Shown here piece by piece: positions 53,173 to 61,831 of a stretch of DNA of 64,000 bases. Under the pieces are notes generated by a model, which did no database searches, was not told where the DNA came from, and saw only the letters and a program-made list of their open reading frames with translations. The translations under genes and the position numbers were made by a program. The stretch's first letter is position 1. Each line of letters starts with the position of its first letter. The DNA is taken from positions 1 to 64,000 of the forward strand of contig JAVHWA010000023.1 in the NCBI GenBank assembly GCA_032160165.1, written 5' to 3'. The stretch is from QHXM01 sp032160165 (GTDB lineage Bacteria; Acidobacteriota; Blastocatellia; Pyrinomonadales; Pyrinomonadaceae).

Positions 53173-54018
53173 ATGATGCCCAAATTAACTGAACAAGAGA
53201 TGATAAGGCTCGAACGCGATGGCTTTCTCGTTATCGAGAGCTTCGCCACCGCCGAAGCCTGCGATGCTTTACGCGCGAGAGCCGAACAGTTGGTGGCAGC
53301 GTTTGATCCCGCCGGCGTCGTCTCCATTTTCTCGACGCGAGAACAAACGCGTACAAGCGACGAATACTTCCTCGGCTCAGGCGACAAGATCAGGTTCTTT
53401 TTTGAGGAAGAGGCCTTCGACTCCGAAGGACGACTGCGGGAAACAAAAGAACGCTCGATCAATAAGATCGGGCACGCGCTTCATGATCTGGATCCGGCCT
53501 TCGAGCGTTTCTCACGCACCCCTCGAGTCGCCGCGCTTGTCAGTGATTTGGGATTCCACCACCCGCTGCTCGTTCAATCGATGTACGTCTTCAAACAGCC
53601 AAACATCGGAGGCGAAGTCACCTGCCATCAGGACGCCACATTTCTCTTTACGGAACCGCCGCGCGTTGTGGGCCTTTGGTTTGCACTGGAGGATGCGACC
53701 GTTGAGAACGGATGCCTGTGGGCGATTCCCGGTGGCCACAAAGACGGACTCAAATCTCGATTCGTGCGGGCTGAGAGCGGAGGCACTCGCTTTGATATTC
53801 TCGACGACAAAGCCTGGCAGCTCGAGCGACTGGTCCCTCTCGAAGTAAAGAAGGGCGCGTTGATCATGCTCGATGGCTTGCTTCCGCACATGAGCCATCC
53901 CAACAGATCCACCCGATCGCGCCACGCGTACACGCTTCACATCATTGAAGGCGATAGCGGTTATCCGGATGACAACTGGCTCCAGCGTTCGCCCGCGATG
54001 CCATTGCGCGGGTTTTGA
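53173..54018 (+). CDS. Phytanoyl-CoA dioxygenase family protein (Fe(II)/2-oxoglutarate)
   Basis: The 281-residue protein shows the double-stranded beta-helix iron triad: His and Asp in VTCHQDATF (about 151-153) and a distal His in LLPHMSHPN (about 238-241). An Arg in RSRHAYTLH is suited to bind 2-oxoglutarate. Family members hydroxylate lipids, halogenate or tailor natural products; the substrate here is unknown. It is cytosolic. GGAAGG precedes ATG 53173; a second ATG follows immediately at 53176. The region from 54019 to 54302 has no gene and only a short TCCCGCAACGGGA hairpin. Confidence 0.85.
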   Translation: MMPKLTEQEMIRLERDGFLVIESFATAEACDALRARAEQLVAAFDPAGVVSIFSTREQTRTSDEYFLGSGDKIRFFFEEEAFDSEGRLRETKERSINKIGHALHDLDPAFERFSRTPRVAALVSDLGFHHPLLVQSMYVFKQPNIGGEVTCHQDATFLFTEPPRVVGLWFALEDATVENGCLWAIPGGHKDGLKSRFVRAESGGTRFDILDDKAWQLERLVPLEVKKGALIMLDGLLPHMSHPNRSTRSRHAYTLHIIEGDSGYPDDNWLQRSPAMPLRGF

Positions 54019-54302
54019 GGAGAGCAGCAAATCCTTGCAGAAAACCCGGGCCTGCTGTTAGGCTACTGCCATGAACGTAATTCTCTTCAACAAGGTTCAT
54101 TAGAACCACCGAGTAAGCGAAAAGCTTAACACGCTTTCCACAGCGTTCCCGCAACGGGAGCTTTCAGTGGAAGGCGATTGGTGCATCCCAAACAGCACCG
54201 CGCAAGCACAATCCCTTCAACTCGGTCTCTTCGTCCCAATCAACACATCTCTGTCTCTTTGTCTGCCTGCATCGCAGCTCGATGCAATCGAGAGGTTTTG
54301 TC

Positions 54303-55112
54303 ATGAGTTATCCAGCCATAGAAGTTCGCGACCTGCGAAAGCGATTTCGCAAGCGCAAGGGCATTCTCAAATCAAAGGTCTCAGAAGAATGGGCGCTCGA
54401 CGGCGTTTCGTTTGAGGTCGCGCAGGGCGAGACCTACGGATTGCTTGGTCCCAACGGCTCAGGCAAATCGACGCTGATCAGAATCCTCTCGACGCTCCTT
54501 ATCGCCGATGGAGGCGAAGTGTGCCTGCTGGGACATCGCTTGCCGGAAGAGCAGGACGAAGTACGCAGAAAGATCGGCCGCGTCAGCGTGGATGCAGCCT
54601 TCTACAAAAAACTGTCGGCGCGCGAGAACCTGCTCTACACGGCGTTGCTCTACGGGCTTAAGCCATCGACCGCGGAAGAAGCGGTCATGAAGGTGCTTGA
54701 GCAGCTCGGTATGGAAGAGAAGAAGTTCTCCGTGCCGCTCGAGGAAATGAGCCGCGGGATGCAGCAGAAGATCAGCATCGCGCGCGCCTTGATGATAAAT
54801 CCGCCGCTGCTGTTGTTGGACGAGCCCACAACCGGTCTCGATCCCAAGAGCCGCCGCGACGTGCAGTCGTTCCTCGAAGACTTCAGGAAGCGCGAAGGAA
54901 CAACCATCCTGCTAACGACGCATGACATGGCAGAGGCTGAACGTCTTTGCGGACGGATAGGTTTTCTTGCTCATGGAAAGCTGGTTGCCGAAGGAACCGC
55001 CGATTCGCTGAAGAGCGAAGCGAGAGTCGACAATCTTGACGACGCGTTCATAAAGCTCGCGGGCGAGGGATTGAAAGACGAACAAGCGGAAGAAGTATTG
55101 GAGGCAGTGTGA
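54303..55112 (+). CDS. ABC transporter ATP-binding protein
   Basis: The 269-residue protein has Walker A GPNGSGKST (about 45), Q-loop region RVSVDAAFYKKLSARENL, signature-like MSRGMQQKISIARAL, Walker B LLLLDEPTTGLDP and switch TTHDMAE. This is the DrrA/CcmA-type exporter subgroup. GAGAGG lies seven bases before ATG 54303. The permease gene begins within its stop (TGATG), so the two are coupled. The cargo is not evident; it may be a lipid or a drug. Confidence 0.92.
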   Translation: MSYPAIEVRDLRKRFRKRKGILKSKVSEEWALDGVSFEVAQGETYGLLGPNGSGKSTLIRILSTLLIADGGEVCLLGHRLPEEQDEVRRKIGRVSVDAAFYKKLSARENLLYTALLYGLKPSTAEEAVMKVLEQLGMEEKKFSVPLEEMSRGMQQKISIARALMINPPLLLLDEPTTGLDPKSRRDVQSFLEDFRKREGTTILLTTHDMAEAERLCGRIGFLAHGKLVAEGTADSLKSEARVDNLDDAFIKLAGEGLKDEQAEEVLEAV

Positions 55113-55948
55113 TGGAACAATCGATGGAGCGCACTCTGCGACAGACCTGGGCGTTTGTGTTTCGAGGTTTTCACCTGACGCGACGCTACATCTCCTGGGT
55201 CATCGTCTTCAATTTCTACGCCTTGACAACATCGGCGACCGTCGCGCTGATAGGCGTAGCTTCGGGCGATTATCAACTGACATTGACGCTTGTCGTAGGG
55301 GCGTTGCAATGGAACTTTCTCTCGATCCTTTATAACGAGATCGCCATGTCGATCGGCTACGAGCGCTGGGAAGGAACACTCGAATACACCTTCATGGCGC
55401 CGGTCTCGAGGATGGTGCATCTGGCGGGAGTCAGCTTCTATGCCCTGTGCAACGCAATCGTCAACACCGTGGTTGTATTGCTCGGCTTGATGCTGTTCAC
55501 CCATTTGAATTTGGCTGGAGCAAATCTGTTCGGACTCTTCGTGGTCCTTTTGGTAAGCATGCTCGCCTTCGTCGGGTTGGGATTGATGGCTGCCGCGCTT
55601 CCGGTGATGAGCCCCGAGCGAGGAGCGGAGGCAACGCATATTTTCCAGGGACTGTTGCTCTTGGTTTCAGGCGTTTACTATCCGGTGAGCGTACTGCCGG
55701 CGTGGATTCAGCCGTTGTCGTGGATCTCGCCCGCAACCTACACGCTCTCCGCGTGTCGCAAACTCGTGGGAATAGGAAATCCTGCCTCGACGCCTGAGCT
55801 GCTGGCTGGCGCTCCGCTCTCGGCAGTGACGTATGAGCTGGGCGTGCTGGCGGTGATGGGTGCGGTGCTGATTCCGTCAGGACTCTGGGTCTTTGGCCGC
55901 GTAGAGCGTTGGGCAAAGCACACCGGGAAGCTGAAAAGGACGGGGTGA
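55112..55948 (+). CDS. ABC-2 type transporter permease
   Basis: The 278-residue protein has six predicted membrane segments, including WVIVFNFYALTTSATVALIGV, AIVNTVVVLLGLMLF, LFGLFVVLLVSMLAFVGLGLM, FQGLLLLVSGVYYPVSVLP and ELGVLAVMGAVLIPSGLWVF. It fits the ABC-2 membrane family, partner of the ATPase just upstream. Together they form a homodimeric or heterodimeric exporter. ATG 55112 is used; the GTG at 55109 would add one residue. The C-terminus is basic and cytosolic. Confidence 0.9.
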   Translation: MEQSMERTLRQTWAFVFRGFHLTRRYISWVIVFNFYALTTSATVALIGVASGDYQLTLTLVVGALQWNFLSILYNEIAMSIGYERWEGTLEYTFMAPVSRMVHLAGVSFYALCNAIVNTVVVLLGLMLFTHLNLAGANLFGLFVVLLVSMLAFVGLGLMAAALPVMSPERGAEATHIFQGLLLLVSGVYYPVSVLPAWIQPLSWISPATYTLSACRKLVGIGNPASTPELLAGAPLSAVTYELGVLAVMGAVLIPSGLWVFGRVERWAKHTGKLKRTG

Positions 55949-55949
55949 C

Positions 55950-56026
55950 TTGGAGTACGCTTTTGAGTGCGCTGACTTGGCAGCGTTTTCAAAGCGGCGA
56001 CCCGATACGTCGGGACCGCACTCCAA
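55950..56026. repeat. Nested palindrome element, copy F (TTGGAGT family)
   Basis: TTGGAGT ... ACTCCAA bounds 77 bp with an inner CGCTTT/AAAGCG pair and GCGCTGACTTGGCAGCG. CCCGATACGTCGGG lies near the right end. It begins one base after the permease stop. Confidence 0.7.
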
Positions 56027-56065
56027 AGTCGCGGCCTCAGCGTAAGTCGTGTATAGGAGTTTGAT

Positions 56066-56142
56066 GAGAACGATCCATGAATCGCACGAAGCTTCGCTAA
56101 AGAAGTTTGGTGTTGCTTCGTGTGTTTTAGTGGATCGTCTCC
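56066..56142. repeat. Inverted word array W16 (ACGATCCA / CACGAAG words)
   Basis: GAGAACGATCCATGAATCGC with ACGAAGC faces GCTTCGTGTG and TTTTAGTGGATCGTCTC. It lies just before the methyltransferase stop codon at 56149. The AGTGGATCGT word is also in the array at 45178-45240. Confidence 0.6.
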
Positions 56143-56148
56143 TCGCGC

Positions 56149-57102
56149 TCAACCTATTATGCGTCGGGCTATCGCCCGCATTCTCCCTGGTATTCTTCGG
56201 AGTGTAGACTTTGAGGCAATTCGTTGACTTGGGTGCATGCCTACCTGTCTCTCTTCGGGCCATAGCTCGTCCAGTAAGCTTTCTTCAATTGGGACGGAAT
56301 CCAGGTTTTGTCGTGTTCCTTTTACGGCCACGAGCGTGTCTTTGTCCGCCGACTGCGATAGCACAACAGGATTTTGACAGGTATAGACTGAGGTAAAGTC
56401 GGCGTGCGCCAGTAAATTGTAGAGCGAGGGTCGAGTAAACCAGAAACTCTTTACGTTATCGAGCGAAGCCCTGTTCGATCTTAGCCTTTCTTCTTTTGTG
56501 GACTTTGGTGAATGCTCCGGATAACTCCAGCCGTGGTATTCCTGGCCCTCGAAGGTGTGAGATTTATTTGCCCTGATTCCAACATGCGTGTCAATGATCG
56601 CAACTCTTTCACAGACGTCCGACATTCTCTGCACGAAATGAAAGACATCGGGAGCATCCAGGTGATACAAAATACCCAGACATAAAACTACATCGAACCG
56701 CCCGTACTTTTCGACGCTCAGATTCCTGACGTCATCCTGCACAAATTTGATGTTGTCCAGGGCAAGGACCTTCCTGGCAAAACGTGCTTTCGCGATGTTG
56801 GCCTCTCTACCTTCTATGCTGGTGACCTCAGCTCCGCGACGCGCCAACTCTATTCCATAGAGGCCTTCCAAACAGGCAAGATCAAGCACACGAAGATTGT
56901 TTAATGGTTGATTGGTGATATCTGAAATGATCTGAACGACACGCTGGACTCGGGCCCCCCGGTTTACCAGTTGTTCTTTAAACCTGGGGTGGTTGTGGTC
57001 AAACGTATAGATATCATCCGACAAGAGCAGGTTGTGCCTTGTCCAGTCACCGTATTGCTCGACGATCTCTCGCCTTTCGATCTCAATTTGTTCAGGGTTC
57101 AT
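56149..57102 (-). CDS. Class I SAM-dependent methyltransferase (DUF1698/CmoB-like)
   Basis: The 317-residue protein has VLDLACLEGLYGIELARRGAEVTSIEGR (motif I and II), FVQDDVRNLSVEKYGRFDVVLCLGILYHLDAPDVFHFVQ, and a C-terminal extension with LRSNRASLDNVKSFWFTRPSLYNLL. The order and the long C-terminus resemble CmoB/DUF1698 methyltransferases, some of which act on tRNA or small acids. The exact substrate is open. There is no signal peptide. The last 25 residues are very basic (RRIPGRMRAIARRIIG). It ends just beyond word array W16. Confidence 0.75.
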   Translation of the reverse strand: MNPEQIEIERREIVEQYGDWTRHNLLLSDDIYTFDHNHPRFKEQLVNRGARVQRVVQIISDITNQPLNNLRVLDLACLEGLYGIELARRGAEVTSIEGREANIAKARFARKVLALDNIKFVQDDVRNLSVEKYGRFDVVLCLGILYHLDAPDVFHFVQRMSDVCERVAIIDTHVGIRANKSHTFEGQEYHGWSYPEHSPKSTKEERLRSNRASLDNVKSFWFTRPSLYNLLAHADFTSVYTCQNPVVLSQSADKDTLVAVKGTRQNLDSVPIEESLLDELWPEERQVGMHPSQRIASKSTLRRIPGRMRAIARRIIG

Positions 57103-57137
57103 GACAAAGGTTCAGAGCAGTTTGAGGAGCACTGCTT

Positions 57138-57307
57138 CTCATTCTCACCGGTCTTCAGACCGGTGACCACACCGCCCGCGATGCCGGGAAACCGTTTCAA
57201 CGGTTTTCCCGCATGCGCTGGGTCAGCCCCGCTGAGAGAAACCGTTGAAACGGTTTCTCGTTTTGAATAATCAGCTATTCGCCCGGCTGAAGCCGGGCGA
57301 GAATGAG
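57138..57307. repeat. Nested palindrome element, copy E (CTCATTCTC family, same as copy A)
   Basis: CTCATTCTC plus a CCGGTCTTCAGACCGG hairpin on the left and GCCCGGCTGAAGCCGGGC plus GAGAATGAG on the right repeat the ends of copy A. The inner palindromes GGGAAACCGTTTCAACGG and GAAACCGTTGAAACGGTTTC are the copy A core present twice. It lies between the methyltransferase gene and the candidate defence genes. Confidence 0.85.
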
Positions 57308-57320
57308 AGGCGAGATGATC

Positions 57321-57569
57321 TCAGCGTGTGGACCGCTTCAGTATATCTTGGTCAGGAGCGCTGACGCGATTACCCTGGCCGTTCCTTCCCTCGTTTGTTT
57401 CTCGCTCGAGGACACCGATGAATGCGTCAAGCCTGTTCATCGTGTGGTTGTGGGTATCCAGCATCGCTGCCATCGCTTCGTCTACGCGAGTTTGCGCGCG
57501 TGCCATTTGACCTTTGGCGAGTGCCATCTCAGCTATATTCCGTTCAAGTCGAGAACGTTCCTCGTCCAT
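57321..57569 (-). CDS. Small coiled-coil protein of unknown function
   Basis: The 82-residue protein is almost wholly helical: ERSRLERNIAEMALAKGQMARAQTRVDEAMAAML then THNHTMNRLDAFIGVLERET. No family is recognised. It lies downstream of the three other unusual genes of the 57.7-59.9 kb block on the same strand, but its base composition is closer to the core genome. It could be a short accessory or phage-derived protein. AAGG lies close to the start; a GTG one codon earlier is possible. Confidence 0.4.
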   Translation of the reverse strand: MDEERSRLERNIAEMALAKGQMARAQTRVDEAMAAMLDTHNHTMNRLDAFIGVLERETNEGRNGQGNRVSAPDQDILKRSTR

Positions 57570-57708
57570 CACCCTTGATCCCTCATGCCGTGTCGCGACA
57601 GCGCTTCGATACTACGGTGGGAGACACGTCGTCCACGATCCGGTCGAAGGCGTTAGGGGGCGCTTTCGTAGATTTCAAGAACATGAAGAGCGAACAATTC
57701 AAACTATC

Positions 57709-58014
57709 CTAAATGATCTTCTTTTCATTAGACCAGCCTCCGCTTCCAGCAGAGACATCCCTGTGTTCGCGAGAATACTCAAAGCGAAATATGACGCGCC
57801 CACGATACTCGTCGTCCTCCTCATGCATTCTATATCCCAGAATTTTACCACCGAAGAACGATGATTCTTTTTGCTTTTTGTGGAAGTAGATGTCACCACC
57901 TAACAACGATTGAGCAGTCTGCGGGGGAACACCCCAGAAGCCACTCTCGCAAATCCGGCCTTCCAGTTTCTGGACATATCCTATCCGCTCAATGAGGTGA
58001 ATTTGTCGACTCAT
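57709..58014 (-). CDS. Small protein of unknown function in the AT-rich block
   Basis: The 101-residue protein has WGVPPQTAQSLLGGDIYFHKK, SSFFGGKILGYR and GRVIFRFEYSREHR. The GDIYFHK and FGGKILGY strands are reminiscent of PUA/EVE-type nucleic-acid-binding barrels, but this is only a visual impression. It is encoded 27 bp downstream of the HNH gene on the same strand. Its composition is AT-richer than the window, as expected for acquired genes. The function is unknown. Confidence 0.55.
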   Translation of the reverse strand: MSRQIHLIERIGYVQKLEGRICESGFWGVPPQTAQSLLGGDIYFHKKQKESSFFGGKILGYRMHEEDDEYRGRVIFRFEYSREHRDVSAGSGGWSNEKKII

Positions 58015-58041
58015 ATGAGTTGTGATACCACGGCGAACCGA

Positions 58042-58323
58042 CTATGACCTTTGCTTCGTCCGCCTACCGAGATAGCTCCTAACTGGCGCAGCTACTGTTT
58101 GAGCATTGATGTTCTTCTCGATGCAGTATCGGGTCATGAACCAGTCAGTTAACTTCTTCACACCGCGGCTCGAATTACAACATCCACAACAGAGCACGAT
58201 ATCATCCGCTTTCAATCCATCGCTCCAGCGAAACGGCCCGTTAAAATTTAGATGCTCGACCGTTGCGGAATCGCGCCGGTTTGTGGAGACGTAGGGAGAA
58301 ATCATAGCTTTACGACAATACAC
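58042..58323 (-). CDS. HNH endonuclease-like ORF, 5' end unclear
   Basis: The 93-residue reading shows TVEHLNFNGPFRWSDGL and LCCGCCNSSRG, the His and zinc-cysteine parts of an HNH nuclease. The first zinc pair lies upstream: in frame before the GTG the codons read IPDNVLLQIRSRDKECVYC back to a stop at 58383. No ATG, GTG or TTG exists in that extension. The intact domain would therefore need a rare start (CTG 58356 or ATT) or a lost upstream exon. The gene sits in an AT-rich block with a putative nuclease and may cut DNA or be a decayed HNH. Confidence 0.6.
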   Translation of the reverse strand: MYCRKAMISPYVSTNRRDSATVEHLNFNGPFRWSDGLKADDIVLCCGCCNSSRGVKKLTDWFMTRYCIEKNINAQTVAAPVRSYLGRRTKQRS

Positions 58324-58412
58324 GCACTCCTTGTCGCGCGATCTAATTTGTAACAGTACGTTGTCTGGAATTCCGAAGTTTTAGGCATGAGCACAAGAAT
58401 GATGAAGCGGGA

Positions 58413-59900
58413 TTATTCTGGCGCATCCGCAGCTGAGTGTTGAATGGTGTCACGGCCATCCTCACCAGCAGCTTCGGGAAACGCCACAATGGTGCCATTT
58501 GCAGAAAAGATTGCTTCCCGACACGCTCGAGCGAAGTCGTCATTTGGACAATACTTCAAATGAATTGCGGCTCGATAAAGATCAGGTGTGCGAACCAATG
58601 CAGTTCCACTTCGTTGCGCCGCAGTTATACACTTTTTGGTAAAAAACTCTTTCGGGCGAGCGTCTGGATCCTCAAGTCTATAGGCGTTGCCGAATAGCAC
58701 TCCCTTTGCAAAAACTGTCACCCCATCTTTTTCAAAATCCTCTTGGATATTCATTTCAAGTTGTCTTAACTTGTCTACGTTAACCTGTTTGTTATCCTTA
58801 CCTTCTACCTCACCCAGGAATCGTCCCTCCAGACTATCGAACACCGCGTCAAACTCAGACTCTGCATCTTTGAAAGGCTCGGAACTAAATCCAAGAATAT
58901 TAAGTGCCTCATTAATTGCATCTTCCAAGGGCGTCCCTTTCTCATAAAGAAGACGCTTCAGAGATTGTTCTTCCGAAATTTCGCTAGTCAAGACTAACTT
59001 ATCTGCGAGAAGTTGTTCGACATCACTATCTAGTTTCAAAATCCTCTTCTGTAACTCACTCTCCTTAGGAGTGTGGAATTTGTTCTGATTAATCCAGCTA
59101 GGAGGAGGGCTTACAAAACTGCTGCGGCGTAAGGCGTCATCTATTGCTAAAATGGCCGCTAGAAATCTGTGACCAAATTTATCTTCTTCCTCTGTCCATT
59201 CAATTTCGTCCTCCCAATGATAATCATCTGGTCCATTATCAAAGTCAGGGATAGGCGGGAGTAATACAAGATGGCCTTTGCCGTCGCCAAAAGCCAGAAG
59301 CGCTCCAACAATTTTGTCGCCTGACTTAGTCCTAATGAGCGGTTTGCAATTGTCACACTCCACATAGACCTCATAAGCAGATAGTGCTCCAAAGTCCTTC
59401 CAATAAGGTGATAGCAAATCTGCTTTTTCAGCTAATTTCATTTCGCGTCCTTCGCTGGCAACCACATCTATGAGAAGCGGTGGGAGCATTTGATACGTAT
59501 CGTATTCATCGACCATCCTTGTCGTTTTCTGATTCCTGCCTGTGCCAGAATATTGTCGGCGACCCGAGTCGATCCAAACTTGATCTTTCTTTTTCAGAAT
59601 AACAAAAACATTTTTCCCGGACTGGACTATTAGTTGTAGCTGCGACCTCCAATGAGAAGCACAATCTTTCAAATTGAAAGAATTCGTTTCACTGAGACTT
59701 GGTTTACCTTGATAAGTACTCCCGTCAATTCCAAATTGATCTAAACTTGGACGAAAAATAATCACGTCGCCATCTAGTAACGAACGCTTGGATTCAAGCG
59801 AAATATACTCAGCAAGATTACCTGGGACCCCATAACCGACTGATAAGACTATCTTACTCACCTTCTTCTGCTCCCATGCCCTTCCGATATATGCAGGCAT
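58413..59900 (-). CDS. Putative PD-(D/E)xK nuclease fusion, candidate defence protein
   Basis: The 495-residue protein has no recognised full-length family. The N-terminal 150 residues look like an alpha/beta sensor or amidotransferase-like fold (SKIVLSVGYGVPGNLAEYIS, SLLDGDVIIFRPSLD). An acidic middle (220-310) contains a predicted coiled coil (ESELQKRILKLDSDVEQLL). The C-terminal part shows a restriction-nuclease-like core: EFDAVF (about 349-354) followed by RFLGEVEGKD (360-369), i.e. an acidic residue then E-x-K, and helices with DKLRQLEMNIQ. The HNH ORF lies 89 bp downstream. The block is AT-rich and divergent from purF, consistent with a horizontally acquired defence gene. This is inference. 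Confidence 0.5.
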   Translation of the reverse strand: MPAYIGRAWEQKKVSKIVLSVGYGVPGNLAEYISLESKRSLLDGDVIIFRPSLDQFGIDGSTYQGKPSLSETNSFNLKDCASHWRSQLQLIVQSGKNVFVILKKKDQVWIDSGRRQYSGTGRNQKTTRMVDEYDTYQMLPPLLIDVVASEGREMKLAEKADLLSPYWKDFGALSAYEVYVECDNCKPLIRTKSGDKIVGALLAFGDGKGHLVLLPPIPDFDNGPDDYHWEDEIEWTEEEDKFGHRFLAAILAIDDALRRSSFVSPPPSWINQNKFHTPKESELQKRILKLDSDVEQLLADKLVLTSEISEEQSLKRLLYEKGTPLEDAINEALNILGFSSEPFKDAESEFDAVFDSLEGRFLGEVEGKDNKQVNVDKLRQLEMNIQEDFEKDGVTVFAKGVLFGNAYRLEDPDARPKEFFTKKCITAAQRSGTALVRTPDLYRAAIHLKYCPNDDFARACREAIFSANGTIVAFPEAAGEDGRDTIQHSAADAPE

Positions 59901-60095
59901 CTAACCACTGATTGAGCCGCAGTCCGCAGTATAACGCTCCAAGCTGCATGATTAAACCGCACGATGCGGCTTAACGTCCCTCTCATACTTGCGGCGCGTG
60001 TGATGTTTTACTAAGCTGGAATTCAATCGAAGACTGCTGTTAGCTGATGCGAAAGAAAAGGCACGACGAATAGCGCAGGCCGCGAGGTAAACTTC

Positions 60096-61535
60096 TTGTC
60101 GGATTCACTGTCGGATCTAGAGTCAGATAAATTCCGCGACGAGTGCGGCGTGTTCGGGATCTACGGACATCCGGAAGCCGCGCGTCTGACCTATCTGGGG
60201 CTTTACGCTTTGCAACATCGCGGACAGGAATCGTGCGGGATCGTCTCTTCCGACGGCGCGGAGCTTCGTTCCGAGCGCGCAATGGGTTTGGTCTCCGACG
60301 TCTTCAACCAGGCGAGGCTCGATAGCTTACCCGGTGCAAGCGCGATCGGTCACGTTAGATACTCAACTGCGGGCGAAGTCTCAATCCGCGAAGCACAACC
60401 TTTTCTGGTAGCCTGCCAACATGGACAGATCGCTGTCTGTCACAACGGCAACCTTCCTTTCGCCACTGAAGAACGCAAACGACTCGAGCTGGAAGGCGCG
60501 ATCTTCTCGTCGACTTCGGACACGGAAGTAATACTTCACGGCGTCGCGCGCTCGCATGCACCAAGCGTGATTGAGGCTATTCCCGAAGTGCTGCGAGAGA
60601 CCGAAGGCGCGTTCTCGATGTTGTTCCTGACTCCCGGAGCTCTGATCGCGATTCGCGATCCCCGCGGCTTTCGCCCGCTGGCACTGGGAAGGCTGGGCGA
60701 CTCATGGGTGATCGCGTCCGAGACGTGCGCATTCGATTTGATCGACGCGCAATACGTCCGCGATGTCGAACCGGGCGAGATGATCGTCGTCGACCAGACC
60801 GGTCTTCACTCAACCCATCGGTTGCCCGAGCGCCCGCATTCGATGTGCATCTTCGAGCACGTCTATTTCGCGCGGCCCGATTCCGTTATCTACGGTGAAT
60901 CGGTTAACGAGTCGCGGCATAAGATGGGAAAACGTCTGGCTATTGAGCATCCGGCAGACGCGGACATCGTCGTGCCCGTTCCGGATTCCGGCGTCGCCGC
61001 CGCCATAGGTTACGCGGCGCAAAGCGGAATCAATTATCGTCAGGGCCTGGTGCGCAATCATTACGTCGGGCGGACCTTCATCGAACCGAAGCAGAGCATT
61101 CGTTCGTTTGGCGTGAGAATAAAGCTCAATCCGGTTCGCAACCTGATCGAAGGGCGCCGCGTGGTATTGATAGATGACTCGATCGTTCGCGGAACTACTT
61201 CAAAAAAGATCGTGCAGATGGTGAGAGACGCGGGCGCGCGAGAGATTCATATGCGCATCAGCTGTCCGCCGACGGTCTCGCCATGCTTTTACGGGGTTGA
61301 CACTCCATTCAAAAAAGACCTGATCGCTTCGCAGATGTCGATCGAAGAGATACGGCAGTTCATAGAAGCGGACAGTCTCGGCTATCTTTCGCTCGAGGGA
61401 ATGCTCAACGCCACAGGCATCGCCGCGGATTCGTCATGCACCGCGTGTTGGACGTGTCGATATCCGACTCGCATTACACGCGAAGCTGAAACGCAGTGGG
61501 CACGTGAGCACGAGCCCGTGCCGTCGGGGAGTTAA
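60096..61535 (+). CDS. purF: Amidophosphoribosyltransferase PurF
   Basis: The 479-residue protein starts at TTG 60096, with GAGG eight bases upstream. After a 16-residue propeptide the catalytic N-terminal cysteine follows (DECGVFGIYGH, Cys17), exposed by self-cleavage in the family. The glutaminase (RYSTAGEVSIREAQPF) and phosphoribosyltransferase parts (VVLIDDSIVRGTTS) are present. Near the C-terminus DSSCTACWTCRYPT holds iron-sulfur-type cysteines. It makes phosphoribosylamine in the first step of purine synthesis. The stop TAA lies in the word array W13. Confidence 0.95.
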   Translation: MSDSLSDLESDKFRDECGVFGIYGHPEAARLTYLGLYALQHRGQESCGIVSSDGAELRSERAMGLVSDVFNQARLDSLPGASAIGHVRYSTAGEVSIREAQPFLVACQHGQIAVCHNGNLPFATEERKRLELEGAIFSSTSDTEVILHGVARSHAPSVIEAIPEVLRETEGAFSMLFLTPGALIAIRDPRGFRPLALGRLGDSWVIASETCAFDLIDAQYVRDVEPGEMIVVDQTGLHSTHRLPERPHSMCIFEHVYFARPDSVIYGESVNESRHKMGKRLAIEHPADADIVVPVPDSGVAAAIGYAAQSGINYRQGLVRNHYVGRTFIEPKQSIRSFGVRIKLNPVRNLIEGRRVVLIDDSIVRGTTSKKIVQMVRDAGAREIHMRISCPPTVSPCFYGVDTPFKKDLIASQMSIEEIRQFIEADSLGYLSLEGMLNATGIAADSSCTACWTCRYPTRITREAETQWAREHEPVPSGS

Positions 61536-61790
61536 CCACAGAGGACACAGAGTTGTTTGAATAGAAATACCGGGCTGGTCCTTGCCGAAGGTGATCCGGC
61601 ACGTGACTTATCAGTTTGATTTTAAAGGCAGAGGTCTCAGAGGACGCAGAGAAACTCAATTGAATGAAGCCTTCGCCGCCCGTTTTGGGGGTCTGGGTTT
61701 CCGGCTCCGCAATTTCTGTTTTCCGCTGCGACCTCCGCGACCTCTGCGTTTAAAAACGACCTCGGTGCTCTCTGTGTCCCTGTGGTTCAA
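61534..61790. repeat. Nested inverted word arrays W13 (CACAGAGGACACAGAG words)
   Basis: The outer pair AACCACAGAGGACACAGAG and CTCTGTGTCCCTGTGGTT encloses an inner pair: TTTTAAAGGCAGAGGTCTC with AGAGGACGCAGAG, and CTGCGACCTCCGCGACC with TCTGCGTTTAAA. A CCGAAGGTGATCCGG palindrome lies between. It overlaps the purF stop and fills the gap before the hydrolase gene. Confidence 0.8.
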
Positions 61791-61831
61791 TAGGACGCTG
61801 AACGATACTTACGATTGGAGAGGTGACCTGG

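Noticed and set aside
54971..55639. Minus-strand ORF opposite the ABC exporter
   Set aside because: Antisense to an ATPase/permease pair with clear motifs and a coupled TGATG junction.
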